Assembly: GCA_033439255.1 (NCBI GenBank)
Contig: CM065880.1
Span: forward strand, 3,658,001-3,722,000
DNA length: 64,000 nucleotides
Source of the DNA: Hericium rajendrae
Lineage: Eukaryota > Basidiomycota > Agaricomycetes > Russulales > Hericiaceae
Direction: 5' to 3'
Below, in pieces: positions 1 to 14,000 of the stretch. The notes below the pieces were generated by a model. That model was given only the letters and a program-made list of their open reading frames with translations, had not been told where the DNA came from and made no database searches. The translations under genes and the position numbers were made by a program. The first letter of the stretch is position 1. The number at the start of each line of letters is the position of its first letter.

Positions 1-3000
1 ACTTTGCTTCCTGTTTGGGCGCTTCTGAGCGCGCATTTCTGTCAGTCGACTCGTCGACGGTCTACGGCTCTCTTCATGTCAAATAGCTCGCTTCTTCACG
101 CACGTCGAATAGCTTTACAAGCGGGAGATTGCGGATGCAAGTGCACATCCACCGGCCGCATATTCAAAAGGTGCAGCAGATCCAGGAAGGGCCGACCGAC
201 CGACTTACTGTATAACATCTTTTTCTTCCCAGTACCATGCAAACGCTAATCCGATCCAACCAGTCATTGCATTTGTAGGTATGTCCTATCTATTCCTCCC
301 ATACTCTCATCCACAAGGCAAGGCCGCGCCCTCAGCACATATCACCCCAGCCCATATCACCCCAGCCATCGCGACCATGCGCGAGTCTTTCTGATCGGTG
401 CTCACGCCCTCCAAGCGGGAAAACAACGACAAGGGGGGTGTACAAGTTTCGCTCATCTCCGTAGTTGGCAGCTGCGGAGTGGACTGTACGTGAGTACGGA
501 CGCGGGCCTGCAGGTCGCCCGCGCGTGGCAGGTACGTAGATACGAATCAAGCACTGCATCTGCACCTGATGCTCGTATGCACCGCAGATCTACGTCCCGG
601 ACCTCACACTCGTGACGGCTCCCCGCGCCATCGCGTGCATCCCTCCAAGCCATCTTTCCAAATGCCGACGGGCTCACGACAGGGCGGAATCGCAGAGGCT
701 AGGCGCGCTGGGACTGAGGTTCGTCCGCACTGTCATATCAGCATGCCGCGTACATATCCTAAATCCTAGACGCGGGCGCTATCACATCGACGAAAGCCGA
801 ACATCAATGCACCTTTGCGAGTCCCGGCGCATCGACGCCATCGCAGCGAAGAGCCGAGCAGCGCGCGTAATGCTATAACGAAGGCAGATTAAGGTGCGTC
901 TGTACAATGCCCCCACTCATCAGCCTCAGCAACCTTCGCATATCCTCCCCAACTCCAGATGCAGACGTGGCAGCAGCCAGCAGGCCACATGCCGGCGTAT
1001 TGTGCGGGGATCGCCCCGCCAGATATGAATGTCCCTGCCCGGCGCGTGCATCGCCCGCCGTCGACTTCCCGCGCCGTGTCGACGCCATAACTGTCGCGAG
1101 AAGGACCTGTCAGTACCGCACGCCTTATTCATGGCTCGCCGTCCAGACCCCCATGACTATGGGCCCGCACCAGATCTTGATCAAGCCGGGATCGATGCGT
1201 GTGGCATGCGGCCCTTATTCCGTCGCGACATGGCAGAGTGGTATCTCCTTGGTCATGGTGGTCGCCATTTCTCGTCCTTCTTGCCCCCGGAAATGCGCAT
1301 ATCGAAGCTATGATATTTCGAGATCGCAGTCAATCCAGCACCATCGCGTGCGTAGGTCACCATCCGCGCATCGTGATTCCGTGCTGTGCTTATGCAGGTG
1401 CGCAGTTGTACAATCCAATAGGCCAATACACCATCGTCTGGATACATCCCTCTATTCAGATTCCTAGATGCTAATCCCGCGCGCCATATCGGACAGACAG
1501 ACGAAATCAAGTGCAGCCCAGACGCGCCTGCGTATACTTGTCGATCTCGGTCTGCGCATATGCGCTGCATTGAGCGCGTAAATAAGCAAGCGTGCCGAAG
1601 CTGTTCCCTGCCGCGCGATCATGCGTTCCAACACCCCGCGTCTTGTGCCGATCACCCTTCACTTCTCCTGCCCGGACGCCGTCGATCTTCATCTCGACAT
1701 GTTCACACGCATCGTCCGTTGTGATATACTCTATGCATGCATGCCAACGGTATGTATCTCCCGCGCATGTGTTCCAAGGAAGAACAGCTCCTGACTCCTA
1801 GAATCTGCCCATAGCCAGGCGTCTCTGGTCCTCCATTAGCTCAGGACGCACTTCTCCTTCTCCTCGGACGGGTTGCCTACGCCTTCTCTGTAATCTTCAC
1901 CGTCGTCGATACTGGCAAAATCACCCGGAGGCAAACACAGATGTTACCTGCATTGGGGTCAATTCTGGCTACGTTCGCAACGTCAAGTCATGGGTCCTTC
2001 CCTGCCTCTACCGCGGGCTCACGCTCCTGTTCTTCGAGACACTGCCGGCACCGTCAACGAGCGTGCGGACGCGCAACTTGCTCTTCGGCGCGAGGGTCCT
2101 CGTAATCGTTCTCCAGCTCGGCGTCGCATATATAGGCGTGCGCACCTTCTCGGATCGCCTTGTTCCGGACAGCGTGCTTGTGCGCCATTAGCTGTATCAA
2201 ACGTTGACTGAGCGCTTTCAGTTTCGAGTGTGTGGATGAGTGGTGGAGGAAGGGCGACAGGAACATTGGAAGGCGCCCAATTCCGGGCGCTTGTTGCTTT
2301 GGGAAGGAGAACTTCCTTTCTGGGCACTGCTGAAGGTTTCTGTCAGTCGTCGACGGTCTACGATCGACTCTGTTCACGTCAGACATCCGTCTGCCAAGAC
2401 GCATTCGCAGATGAGTTGGAAGTTCGACGTTGTCGAAATGGCGACATGGAGCATGTACGTCCTGCGTTCTCTTCCCAATATCATATAAACTCACTGTCCG
2501 AACGAATCAGTCGTTGTTCTCCACACCTGGGGCCACCCCGCCGGCCTCTGCATCCAGCTCTTCGACCTGTCCTCCCTCTTCGTCTCGGTCACGTCGACCA
2601 CGGCCGTGTCAACGCCCTTTTTTTTACAGTATCAGCGCATACACACGTTCGCGGCAAGGAGCCGAGCCTGTGCCATAAGGAAGGCAGGTAGAGGTGTGTC
2701 TTCCGCCGATCAGCAGCCTTAGCTTCACGCGCGCACGTCCTCCCTCTCTGCCGTCGGCACCTGTAAAATTACTCCGGAGGCCAGACATAGACGTCACCTG
2801 CGTCAACGCCAATTCGGGCTACGGCAGCGACATGCGCTCGTGGGTCCTCGCGTGGCCCTACCGCGATTTCCTCGCGCCCGAGCGCGGGTTTATCACGCTC
2901 CTGTTCTTCGAGACACTATCGGCGCCCGCGACGGCGTGCGCACGCCCGACTGTGTCTATGGCCTCAACGCATGCATGGCGGCCCTCCAGCCCGGGATCGC

Positions 3001-3890
3001 GTGCATCTCCGGCGGGTGGCCGGGCAACTGCATGGCCCTCGTCGTGGCCGGCGGCGCGCTGCCGCAGTAGACGGCGGAACTCTAGCACGCGCGCGAGCTG
3101 AAGCGCGAGGAGACAGAGATCAGTGCGCCGGTACGCTGTCCTGGCGCTTCTTGTCATTGTGTCCGCTCCCTGATTTCCGCAAGTGGCTGTCCCCAGGAGA
3201 TGGCGATACGCGATGCTGGGACGATGCTGGGGGCACAGTTGCGTGACTACCTGACCGATGCAAGGGCTGTACGTTCTTCTATCTCTTTCTGATATCACAT
3301 TCTGACATCACATAGGCCCTCAAGCTGGCCCAATCCCTCCATCTACATCCTCGTGCACGCATTCACTGAAAGCGTGCTGCCAGGTATTTGCCTGCATGCA
3401 CAGAGCTCACTTGTTGCAGCCTAAGCAAAAGTGCAGGCTTTGCGCGTTGACGCTACAAATGGAGGGGATTCTATCACGCGCTAGGCTGTCCTTATCGTTT
3501 CGCACAGGAGCTGATTCCGCTGGTAAGCCAAATTTCCCCCAGAGGCAGTCTTCTTTCCTCAAATGAACGCTCAGGTCTACGGGCAGAGGAAGAGGACAAG
3601 AAGCAAGAAGCGCAAACTCGGGCTGACCACCCGACCAATGCAGTGTATGTCCTTTGTCCTCTTCCGATTGGAGCTAAAAAAAATCCGTTCGTGAAGATAG
3701 TAGCACGTTTCAGCTTCAATTATTTCGTTTTCTCAGGAATCCTTTAGAAATTCGAGACTCCTGGTTTGTTATGATAATTGTGTATGCTCCAACTGGCCCT
3801 TTCGTGTGATAATCTCGAGCGCTTCCATCTACAAGAGTCCGCGGAGATTCAGCGGGCTCTGTCAAACCTGACAGCCCACCTATCACCGCA
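1..3890. other. Decayed gene-like repeats upstream of NLR A
   Basis: No intact gene is visible here. Only short GC-rich open frames occur, and they are not shared in frame with copy B at 15,300-19,500. The region is layered. About 200-310 resembles the exon 1 end and first intron of the AKAP7-like family found at 39.6-40.9 kb. The segments at 880-960 and 2,690-2,770 resemble each other. The segment at 480-1,000 has a further, more diverged relative at 34,690-35,230. The frame at 2,840-3,070 has a weak look of a lipid acyltransferase fragment (residues SGGWPGN), which I do not trust. I read this as an old tandem array of gene fragments. Confidence 0.6.
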
Positions 3891-4069
3891 TGCGCGTGGA
3901 TGTCACGAATGCTGGGAAGTCCGGGCAGAGCGGTAGTGGAATGTATTCCGGTGCCGGCTACGAAGCGCCCTCAATGTCATTTCTAAATTTGTATGAAAGC
4001 AAATCCCTTCTCTCACCCACCATGACTGTTGACTGATTGTCTTTCACATCTGGACCACGACACGCTTTG

Positions 4070-7000
4070 ATGCCGCTGACCGATCTCAAGCTCGACGGCT
4101 CTTCTGGATCAGCCTCAAGCAGGGTACGGCAGGGAAGAGAGAGTCATACAGAGAATGCAAAGCATGTCGCGATCGGCGTACTTACAACGGTTCTCAAGGC
4201 GACGAAGGAAGCGTCGCCTGCATTTCCACCACTACAGGGAGTTGTGGGAGGTATACTAGCGATAAAGGACGTGCTAGAGGTGCGTAGCGTCCGTCTGGGT
4301 CCGCTCTCGCATACGTCTTGACCATCACCTCAGAAAGTATCTGCGAATGCGGACGACATCAATGCCCTCACCGACTACATTAAGAAGCTAAACTCGATGG
4401 TTATGAAGTCGATATCTGATGATTACAAGTCCTGTCCTCAAGCCTTACGAACGAGGATCGAAGATCTTCGCAGGTCCGTATTCCGATATTGCACGACTCG
4501 GAGTGGGCACAGATCTCACCGACCCTCAAAGAGATGTCGATGCCATATCTAAGGACATCGTAAATCTGAGGTCTCAAAATAGAATCACCCGCGTATTTAC
4601 CACCAAAGCTACCTCCGAGAAAATCCAAGAGCATTTACGTGCGCTAACGTGGTCCATTCACAAATTCATCGTGAGTCAAGACAGAGTTTGTGCTATTCTG
4701 TACTCCTGACACGCTGTCTCCAGGTCGGAGGAACCATCGATATCGAGATGGCTGTTGATGTTAGTATTTCTGCATTTGACCTCGATCCGCCCTTAAGCTC
4801 TCTTTAGGAACTACATGCCGCCGTACAAGACGGGTTTGGACACATGGACATGCGTTTCGATGGTCTCGGCCAGCAAGTCCAGAATCTAGAGAGGAGGGCC
4901 GAGGTATGCATTTACGCACATCCAACCATGCCATCTCACTTAAATATTCTTTGGACCCAATTAGTCAGGAGGTAGCTGCATTTATCGCCTTCTCCGCATT
5001 TTTGCTGACTCACTTTATAAACGAAGCAGATGTCCCCGTCTATCGATATGCGGCGTCAGCGCGTTTTGATTCTGTTAGTAATCGTGTTGCCTGCGAGGAG
5101 AAGACGAGGCAGGAGGTTTTGGCCACGGTCTACCACTGGATCAAGCCCGGAGATTCCCGTCTCACAGACTTTCCCCCCGATCTCATCCAGCAGCCCACCG
5201 AGAGCCGGGTGCTTTGGTTAGAGGGCCAAGCTGGCATGGGAAAGTCGACGATTGCTCAGACTACCGCGGAATGGTGCGATTCTGTTGACTATCTAGGCGC
5301 GAGCTTCTTCTGCGCCAGGGACTCAGATCAGTGCAGCAATGTTGAACTTGTCTTTCCCACCATCGCATATCAGCTTTGTCGTCGCTTCGACAGCTTCAAA
5401 GAACGGGTCGCTGAGGTTCTGCGCGCAGACCCGGATGTCCAGTGGTCGTCTGTCTCGCGTCAACTCCAGAAACTAATTGCCGAACCGCTGCTAGCCGTCA
5501 AATCCAGCGGCGCCTTCCCTACTTGTGCGGTGATCATTGACGCACTCGACGAATGCAAGGATGATCAGGCTACATCTGTGATCCTCAAAGCGCTTGCACA
5601 TCACATCCACAACCTCGATCCGCTCAAATTCTTCATAACCAGCCGTCCGGTTCATCACATTACTGGCGGTTTTCGCATCACTGGGCTCAAAGACAATAAA
5701 CAGCACCTCGCCATGAACACCATACCTCCAGAGATCACGAGCAGGGACATCAGGCTGTACCTGGAGAAACAAATAGAAAATGTGGCCCGCTGCTACGATA
5801 TTCTTGGCCCGTGGCCCACGGACGGTGAAATGGCGGCGCTCGTTCATCAGGCAAACGGGCTCTTCATTTTTGCGGCGACAGCTGTCAGATTCATCCAGGA
5901 CCCTCGCCATCTTAGCAGTCCCAAGGCCCAATTGAGGAAGCTTTTGAGCTCTCAGTCTCCGACATCTCCGACATCGCCATACCATTCTCTCGATGCTTTA
6001 TACACTCAGGTTCTGCGTAGTGCATTCCCCGAAATAGACAAGGCATTAAAGCCTACGCTGAAGATGGTCCTAGGATCCATTGTGCTCGTTCGCGATCCGC
6101 TCCCGTCGACCACACTCGATGCTTTGCTGGGCCTGGAGCATGATACCGTTCGGAGCATCTTACTTCAAATACAATCTTTGGTTATTGTCCCTGAACACGA
6201 CAACGACACTATCCGCCTCATCCACCCGTCCTTTCATGACTTTTTGATAGAAGGATCACGATGCAAGGATCCGAATTTTGTCGTCAATCCCGGGATACAG
6301 AGCAGTGTTCTGGCGCAGCATTGTCTTCATATTCTACAGCATCTTCGGAGAGACATCTGCAAGATCGGAGACCCGTCAAAACTAAACAGCGAGGTGACCA
6401 ACTTGGATGGCCGAGTGGCCAAGCACATCCCGCTTCATCTCCAGTACGCATGCAAGCATTGGATGTTTCACGTTGCCAATGCAGAAATTAGTGAGGCCAT
6501 CTACGAGCTCCTCAAAGTCTTTGTTGCCAAGCATCTGTTACACTGGTTGGAGGCCCTCAGTCTGCTCGGTGATATTAAGGTCGCAATCGAAGGGCTACCC
6601 ATTGTTCGAAAAACATTACAAGTATGTATAAAGCTTTTTGACAGGTGTTATGAGAATGCTGATGTTATCGTGGCATCAGGGCCTTCCTCTTCCCGCATCT
6701 AACATCCTTAGTCTACTATACGACTGCGAGCGGATCGCGAGGCAATTCTACCCTTGCCTCAGTGTGTCATGCTTGCAGGTCTACTTTGGCATCATTCCCT
6801 TCTGCCCCACCAACATTGGCCTCTGCAAGCAGTATGAGCATGAGGTAGTCTCAATGCACAGTTTATGCATGAGGGTGAACTGACAGAGGCTGCATGCACA
6901 GATATCAAATGTAGCTACACTGCTCATTGGTTCTCAGCACACATGGAGCCCTTGCATTAGGATTATGGAAGGCCACTCTGATAAAGTACGGGCTGTTGCA

Positions 7001-9111
7001 TTTTCACCCAATGGGGAGCAGATAGTCTCCTGCTCAGATGATCATACCATCCGTCTGTGGGATGTGAAGACAGGTTCACACCTGCAAACTCTCAGTGGCC
7101 ATTCCAGCCGGGTCTATGGTGTGGCATTCTGTCCAAGTGAGTGCAAAATTGTATCACGCTCTGCATCAGAAATCATCATATGGGATTCTGTGACTGGAGG
7201 CCTTTTGGACCTGTGCAGTACAGAGAACCAAGTAAATTCTGGATGGATAGTGCCTGCTATAGCATGGTCTCCTAAAGGACAATTTGTTGGCTCTGGCTTT
7301 GGCTTTGGCAGTGGCATCATAATCTGGGATGTGACAAGAGAAATGCGTCAGTTTATGCAGCCACTGTTCTTGTTTGAAGATCATTCTCAGGTATCATCCA
7401 TCATCTTCTCTCATGATGATTCACTTGTTATATCGTGCTATATAAATGGCAAGTGTATAGTGTGGCACCTCCAGAATGTGTCTCTTACTTGGAGCTTCTC
7501 ATATAAGGATCCAGCATATTCAGTTGCTCTGTCACATGATGACAAAACTGTTGCAGTTGGCTATAGGAATGGAGTTATTGCACTATGGGACATGGAACAT
7601 CAGAGGTGCATTCACAAGTTGCAAGGTCATAAGGGCATAATCTGGTCCATGGATTTCTTGAAAGATGATCAGATTTTGGTATCTGGGTCAATGGACAATA
7701 TGATCTGTCTATGGTCTGTCAAGAATGGTGCTCAGCTTGTTGTATTAAAAGGACACTCAGATCAGGTTTGTTATCATTTTCTGACTTACTTGTTGACACA
7801 TTTTTTCAATGCTAAGTCTATCATTGTCAGGTCTGCTCTATACAATTCTCTTCAGATGGCAACCTCATATGCTCTGGTAGCTCAGACCAAACTGTTCGCA
7901 TTTGGGAGTGGAAAGATATGATTTCAGCCACATGCCAGAGTCATTTGAATGCCTCATTGATCCCTTGGACCAGCTTTAGACATCCACATGATCACTTCAA
8001 CATTGGTAAAATAAAAAATTACCCACCTTTCTCAGTTCAGATTGAACTATATTGGACATATTTCAGCTCAAGTGATTATGATTCTAGTGATCTGTTTATG
8101 GTGGCATTGTCAGGTGATGGTACTATCCTAGCCACTAGCTCTATGGATGGGACAATTTGTCTATGGGATACATCTACTGGCACTCAAATTCAGACACTGT
8201 CTGGCCACAGGAGCCTTGTCAGCTTTATTGCATTCTCACCTAGCAGAAAGCAGCTCTCATCAGCAGGGTATGGAGGCCACACAGTTCGGGTCTGGAATGT
8301 GAAGACAGGCCAATGTGATCAAGTGTTTGAGGGCCACACCAAATCAGTCCAGATGGTTACCTATGCTCATGATGAACATAGGCTTATGTCATGTTCCAGA
8401 GATGGAAGCATTCGTCTTTGGGATACTTTGGCAAAAGAAAAAGTGGTGCATTCTTCAGGCAAGATCCTGTATCACAATGTTGCAGAGGAAATCTCCACTA
8501 TATCTGTCTCACCAAACAAACAACATGTCCTCTTTGGAACTTGGACATATATTAGGCTTCTTGACATGACAATGGGAGCTGTGTTGTGGAAGTGCCAGTC
8601 AGCAGTGGACAGGATCATAGCATTGTCATTCTCAAGTGATGGAAGCCGTATTTTATCTGGAGATGAGGAGGGCTGCATTTGTCTGTGGGACACAGCCCTG
8701 GCATTGTCACATAGAGACAAGGATGCTTTGCTGGAAGAATTCCATGCACCCCACACATTTGATCACATATCATTCTCTGCAGACCAGAAAAGTGTTGTCT
8801 CTGATACAAGCTTTCATCTCATCAATGCTAGAGAGCACTGGCCACACTGTGTCTCTGTCAAGGACCATCAAGGATCATTGACACCTCTGCCAGTCTATCT
8901 TCTTTTTGCTGACTGGATTTGGTGTGCAGGCCCTGAAGGTGAGAAGCGGATATGTTGGATTCCAGCAGAATATCGAACCAGGCATTTGCGAACATTTCCC
9001 CTACAGACTCAAATGGCTGTCTTCCAGAGTAAGATTGCATTTAAGACAGATAGTGGATGCACAGTCTTGGTTGATCTCTCGAATTGCACCAATGTTACTG
9101 AGCTACTATAG
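4070..9111 (+). CDS. NACHT-WD40 STAND (NLR-like) protein, copy A
   Basis: Predicted fungal NLR-type receptor: an N-terminal helical region, a NACHT NTPase and a WD40 propeller. My exon model is 4070-4279, 4334-4473, 4532-4670, 4724-4759, 4808-4903, microexon 4965-4971, 5030-6621, 6680-6844, 6902-7765 and 7831-9111. It totals 4,530 nt (1,509 aa), a multiple of three. The N-terminus (about residues 20-100) looks like the helical bundle seen in basidiomycete HeLo/MLKL-type NLRs (inference). NACHT signs are Walker A GQAGMGKST, Walker B VIIDALDEC and sensor FFITSRP. At least 12 WD blades follow, for example IRLWDVKTG, ICLWDTSTG and VRVWNVKTG. These proteins are thought to act in non-self recognition and cell death. 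The start at 4,070 is the first ATG of the conserved frame; an upstream exon near 3,892 is possible. A paralogue lies 15.6 kb downstream. Confidence 0.88.
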
Positions 9112-9267
9112 TTGCACTAGTTCGGGCACAGACTGCCTTCCTCACCTTACATTCACATGCTGTGTTTTATGTTGTGCCTCCACAGAATCCCAGATGTAAT
9201 TGCACGAGTCTTGCACAATCAAGATTGACCAGAAACAATCTAATTAAGAAGCAACAAGCCAATACTT

Positions 9268-10352
9268 CATCAGCAAAAACGTTTCAGTCGGCTATTCCTC
9301 GGTGAGGACTGTCACGCGTCACCGTGGTTGCACCAGACTGTAATCTCTTACAAAGGTATGCAAAGGATAATACATACCTATGTCAAGATCATTCAAGGCT
9401 GCCGGAGCCTTGGGAAGCTGACATCTTGATGGTGAGTTTTTGAAATCTCTGGTCCGATAGCTAATAGCTTTCAATTCAGATAACGGCCTTCTGCTGCCTT
9501 TGCAGCAGTTGCCTGCCCACCGTACTGCACTCGGCATTCCCGGCGTCCTCTAGCAATGCAGCACTACATTTTTTTCAAGGTGCGTCGTCGCCGGCCCTAA
9601 AGTCTGCTTTTTAAATATCTTTCGCATCCGTCTGCATTTCTCACACTTCTCTCCTCTTGACCATATCTCGAGCGGCGCACTGGGTCATTGACGGCTTGTG
9701 TCTCGTCTTTTGCACGACGCTGGCACTATCTCACAGGGACCTTGTGCTGGCCAATATCTTGTCTGTCTGTGTTATCTCGCCGCGGTGGCTTTCTGCTCGA
9801 AGATACCCTCTGGCGCGCACGCGATATCTGGTGAAGACTTGTCGCTGGGCAGCGCTGGTTTACGGCAGTCTCGGGGACATCGACTTTCGAGCGGAGCGAG
9901 CGACCATCATGATGCATCAGCGTAGATGGAGACGAGCATGACTACTTAGTTACAGACACGGGAAATATGATGTAGTATAGCTTGTTGTAATGAAATATTT
10001 TACTGTATTTTGATTATATTTCAACATTTCTTCTGACTATGAATAATAACAAGGAAATGTGAAAATAATTAAATGCCGTAGAGCTAACATTGATTTGCAC
10101 ACTAGCCAAAAGCCATATGGCATTACATATGTACCATGCTGATGGACAGGCCTCATCTACGGGCGAGTCTTGGCAAGTCTGGCAAGCCTGGTAAGCCTTG
10201 GGCTGGATGGGGACGATGGCAAATCCATAAGGTGCGTGTGTATTGTCCGGTGACGAAATGTGGCGTCCTTACCTGATGACAGGGATTGGGACCCTTGCAA
10301 GGCCTTACATGCCCTTGTAAGTCCCTCCCATTTATTCACGCTTTTGCTGATG
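9268..10352. mobile_element. Non-autonomous TIR DNA transposon, 1,085 bp
   Basis: The element begins CATCAGCAAAA and ends TTTTGCTGATG, an 11 bp perfect terminal inverted repeat. Copy B has the uninterrupted sequence AATACTTAGTGTCAC near 24,931, whereas here the element splits AATACTT and TTAGTGTCAC. The insertion therefore duplicated a TT dinucleotide. There is no transposase frame inside; the last part (about 9,950-10,140) is AT-rich. The element was inserted after the segmental duplication, or lost precisely from copy B. The superfamily is not assignable from the ends alone. Confidence 0.85.
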
Positions 10353-11062
10353 TTAGTGTCACTACGCAATCACAGAAATAAAGGACAAGGATGTGTGTGT
10401 ACTCATAAACCTGTGCCACGGGAAGCAGACAATGGGCGTATCAAGTGCTGGATGAAGCATGGATGACTCACACCAGGGCTGCAGCATCTGGATAGAGTCT
10501 GTGAGCGATGACATACTGATAGTCAAGCAGACAGGCATACGTACCATATCTACCTAGCATGCATGTTCACCAGGAACTGCACGAACTCTCTACATGCACT
10601 TATGTTCACATCGATTAGCCATAAGTAAGAACCTAAATATGCATCATGGTAGTGGCTGCCGGCAGAGAATGAGCGAAAGGGCAAGGGCGATGTGCAGCGC
10701 GCTGTCAGAGGCTGCGAGAAAAATGAGTACTTACCAGAAAAATGAGAAGTCTGTCTCTAGAATCAATTGGCAAAGCTTGCGAGTGTTCCATGGATCCTGA
10801 TGTTTTTTTCAGTGACCTGACCTTTGCCATTGCAGGGCAAGAACGTGATGGTTGGTGACAGAGAAACTGCATAAGTCAAGCACACGACCACGAGGTCCGC
10901 ATCCACGTTTCCTAGGTGCAACGGTCACAGAGGCAGAATGCAGCTGCGGGCGTGGTCTCAAGTCCTGTAGAGGGCAAGCGCGCGGGCATCGGAGGGCCTC
11001 TCAGAGCGTGAGATCAGCGCGCACGGCACGGCGAAATGGAACGAGGAAGCTGACGTCGAGAA
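10353..11062. other. Duplicated 3' flank of NLR A, no gene
   Basis: The stretch is shared with 24,935-25,645. It carries no convincing gene; its reading frames are short and are not conserved in frame between the two copies. It ends exactly where the ABCC transporter fragment begins. Confidence 0.7.
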
Positions 11063-14000
11063 GATCTTCAACTACAATCAGTTTATCGCTATAGCTCGAA
11101 GGCCAGTAGGCAGGTGGGCGATTCGATTCAATAATTTCCGGCGGCGCCTGCGGGAGATCAAGGTACTCGACAACACGTTCGACAGAACTGCGACGAGATG
11201 GCCTCTGATTAGAAGCATTAGGGACCAGGCAGAAGGGATAACATACTTCAGATCGAGCTCAAGCTCAGTCCAGAATCGACATGTCCAGTAGATGTTGGAG
11301 GTGAAAGCCATAGCAGATGTGATACACAACCCGACTGTTCCTGAGCTGATGGACTCCACCAATGCGAGAAAAGTCATCAAGAGTACGGCAAGAGCACCAA
11401 GCACGTCGAAGTTGAGCATCAACCAGCGGCTCGTCATCCAGAAATTATACCACATCTGCCCAAGAAACCACCTTTAGCCTGTAGCACGCATATACAGGGC
11501 ACTACATACTTTGATAGCCATGTCGATCCTGCCATGAAGGCCGTCGAGAAAACACTGCTCCGCAGAGAAGGCGCGCACGGTCACGATACCTTCGACCAAT
11601 TCACTAAATTCGGAGAATATCAGTGAGCGTGCGTTGGACTCCATGCGTCGCAAGTCACGACCCGTGTTGACATATCCGGTGCCGAGTTTGTGATACGCCA
11701 GACTGATGATAGACGCGGGGATCAAGAATACTGGAAAAACGATGCTGTACAAAGGATGAGCATGACTCCGGAATCATAACGAAACAACCAACGTGACGGT
11801 TAAGACAGAGGCCGCAAAAGTAGCAAGAGAGCTGTTGACTTTGTGCAAGGACGAGGCGAGCGACGAATCGATGGTCTCGACATCCTGGGACTGCTGATTA
11901 GCACAAATGCAAGAGTTCAAGCCCACAACTTCGGACTAACTTTACTGAACCGATTGAGCATTCGGCCTAAACAGTTCAAAAATTAGAATATCTCAGACTA
12001 GAATGAAATGAGATTCTGCCGAGCACCTTGTGGAGTTGTGTCATGCCATCTCATTGCGGCGTGAACTACTGTTTCTAATAGTCTTCGGAATAACATCTTT
12101 GACGCGTGAAGTGCGCCTGTGTATTGTACCACAGTGGAAAGCATGTCCATCATCGCGATAGAGAGACCAATGGCAGCATAAACGCCGATGTAAAACAGAA
12201 GAAAATCTTGGGCACGGGGCAATTCCATGAGGCTATGCAGGGAGCTAGTCGTACGAATTTCATGTACGGCTTGGGAGGTAAAGAGGCCGTCCACTTGTTC
12301 GATAACAGAGAAACTTTCGAAGCTGCGGCCAGCGTTTGATGTATCGGCAGGATGGTACGCATCACGCCATATCTGCAGACCGATCAAGGCAGAGTCAGCA
12401 TACCACAACCAGAGCCTAGGAACAGTTGATGTCACCTTAATCCAGACTTTCTCAGTCACGACGAGAACCTGCAATCAACGAAGTTCAGTTCAAAGTTAAA
12501 TCTACAAATACAAAGGGATAGGTTACCTGAACCGTAACAATGATCAGGGCAAGGATAGCTCAAGTCAATAAGATCTTGTAACTGACATCAGAATATCGAA
12601 GACCCGAAAGTTCCACCACTCACGAAGGTGTTCGTCCTTGAAGAGCTTCCTCGTAGCTTTCGTCTCGGTGGCTGGCTTGTCAACCTTTGGCTCCGAAATC
12701 AATTGCTTGGCATCGAGTTCCTTCGCTGCGACAGTCCGTTCTTTTTCCAAAGTTATAATTTCGGAGTCGTGGGCAATGTTGTCAAGAATTCCGCATTTGC
12801 GAAGTTCGCTGACCTCGCCTTGAATATCAATGCGGCCATCTAGCATACGAGGTAGGACGTTCCGGGAGGGACGAGCTCAACGTGATTAGTGACGAGAACC
12901 TGCAGGGTGTAATGCTTAGGAAAATTTCGACGTATACATAAAAGACGACATACAACAGTACGATGAGCGAGCAGTGGATCGAGCAGTAGTTTCTCGAACA
13001 GAAATCGAGCCTTGCGGGTGTCCTGTTATCGCAAAAGAGTTCATGGTGTCGGCCATTCCAAAATATTGACAACTTACCATGGCACTCAGCGGATCATCCA
13101 ACAGAACAAACTTGGCCGGAGCATAAACTGCTCGGGCAAGGGCGACTCTGAAGAGAAGATTAAGTACTGCCAATTTATAAGGTGCTCACTCGGCTGTACC
13201 TAGCTTTCTGTCCTCCGGAAAGGCCCATGCCTCTATGGTGAAGTTGACGTCAGTACCATCTCACCCGTCAAATGAGAGCTGGATGACCTAGCACCAATCT
13301 CAGTCTCATCTCCGTCCTCTAGCGTAGCCAAATCGGGCTTCAACGCGCAGCACTCAACAACTTGATTGTACCTCTTCTCGTCATACGGATATCCGAACAG
13401 GATATTGTCCTTGATGGGCTGATGCCTCAACCATGGCGACTGCGCAGCGTAGGATATCGAGTGCCTCAAGCCATATTCATCCACGTTCGACGGATTCTTC
13501 GACATGATGACACGGCCACGGAGAGTTGTCAGCTCCCCAAGAAGGGCCATCTCGACAGAGATAAGGATCAGTCCATCATCCGGTCAGATTACAGAATAAT
13601 CAATACTCACTAACAGAGCCGTCTTCCCACTAGCAGTCGGACCAGTGACGACGGAGAGTTTTCCATCAGGAAACATCACAGAGATGTCGCGAAGTTCAAA
13701 GTGATGGTCATCCGCCTCGCTCGCGTTGACACTGATGGTCGTCGAGCGCGTCTCCGCGTCCTCGTCGGCGCCGCTGCCATTATTCTTCGGTTGCGGCGCT
13801 TTGTCGTCCTGGTGATCGTCGGAGTCTTCCTCCTCAACCTCATTCCATTTAAATGTGCCATTCTCAATACCGAAGCCCTTTGGCGCTGAGGTTTCTGGCC
13901 CAGAGCGTGTTTTCTTGAGTGTGGAGACTTCCTCGTCGACTTCATCCTCATCTAGGAAGGTTGCGATACGGTCGAGGGCGACGCCAGCCTGAGAGATTCA

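Larger units (their letters stand above)
1..11062 (+). repeat. Segmental duplication, copy A
   Basis: This block matches 15,268-25,645 in the same orientation along nearly its whole length: the decayed upstream region, the NACHT-WD40 gene and about 700 bp after it. The window opens inside the unit, so its true left edge is not visible. Homology stops on the right at the shared string GCTGACGTCGAGAA (11,049-11,062 here, 25,632-25,645 in copy B). The only large length difference is a 1,085 bp element at 9,268-10,352 that is absent from copy B. Divergence is moderate, with many substitutions and small indels, so the duplication is not recent. Confidence 0.93.

Noticed and set aside
2840-3070. 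Possible acyltransferase (DGAT2-like) fragment
   Set aside because: Only a few residues (SGGWPGN) agree, no catalytic block is present, and the copy B counterpart does not keep the frame.
9268-10352. Helitron interpretation of the copy A insertion
   Set aside because: It has inverted repeats at both ends and did not insert between A and T; a TIR DNA element fits better.
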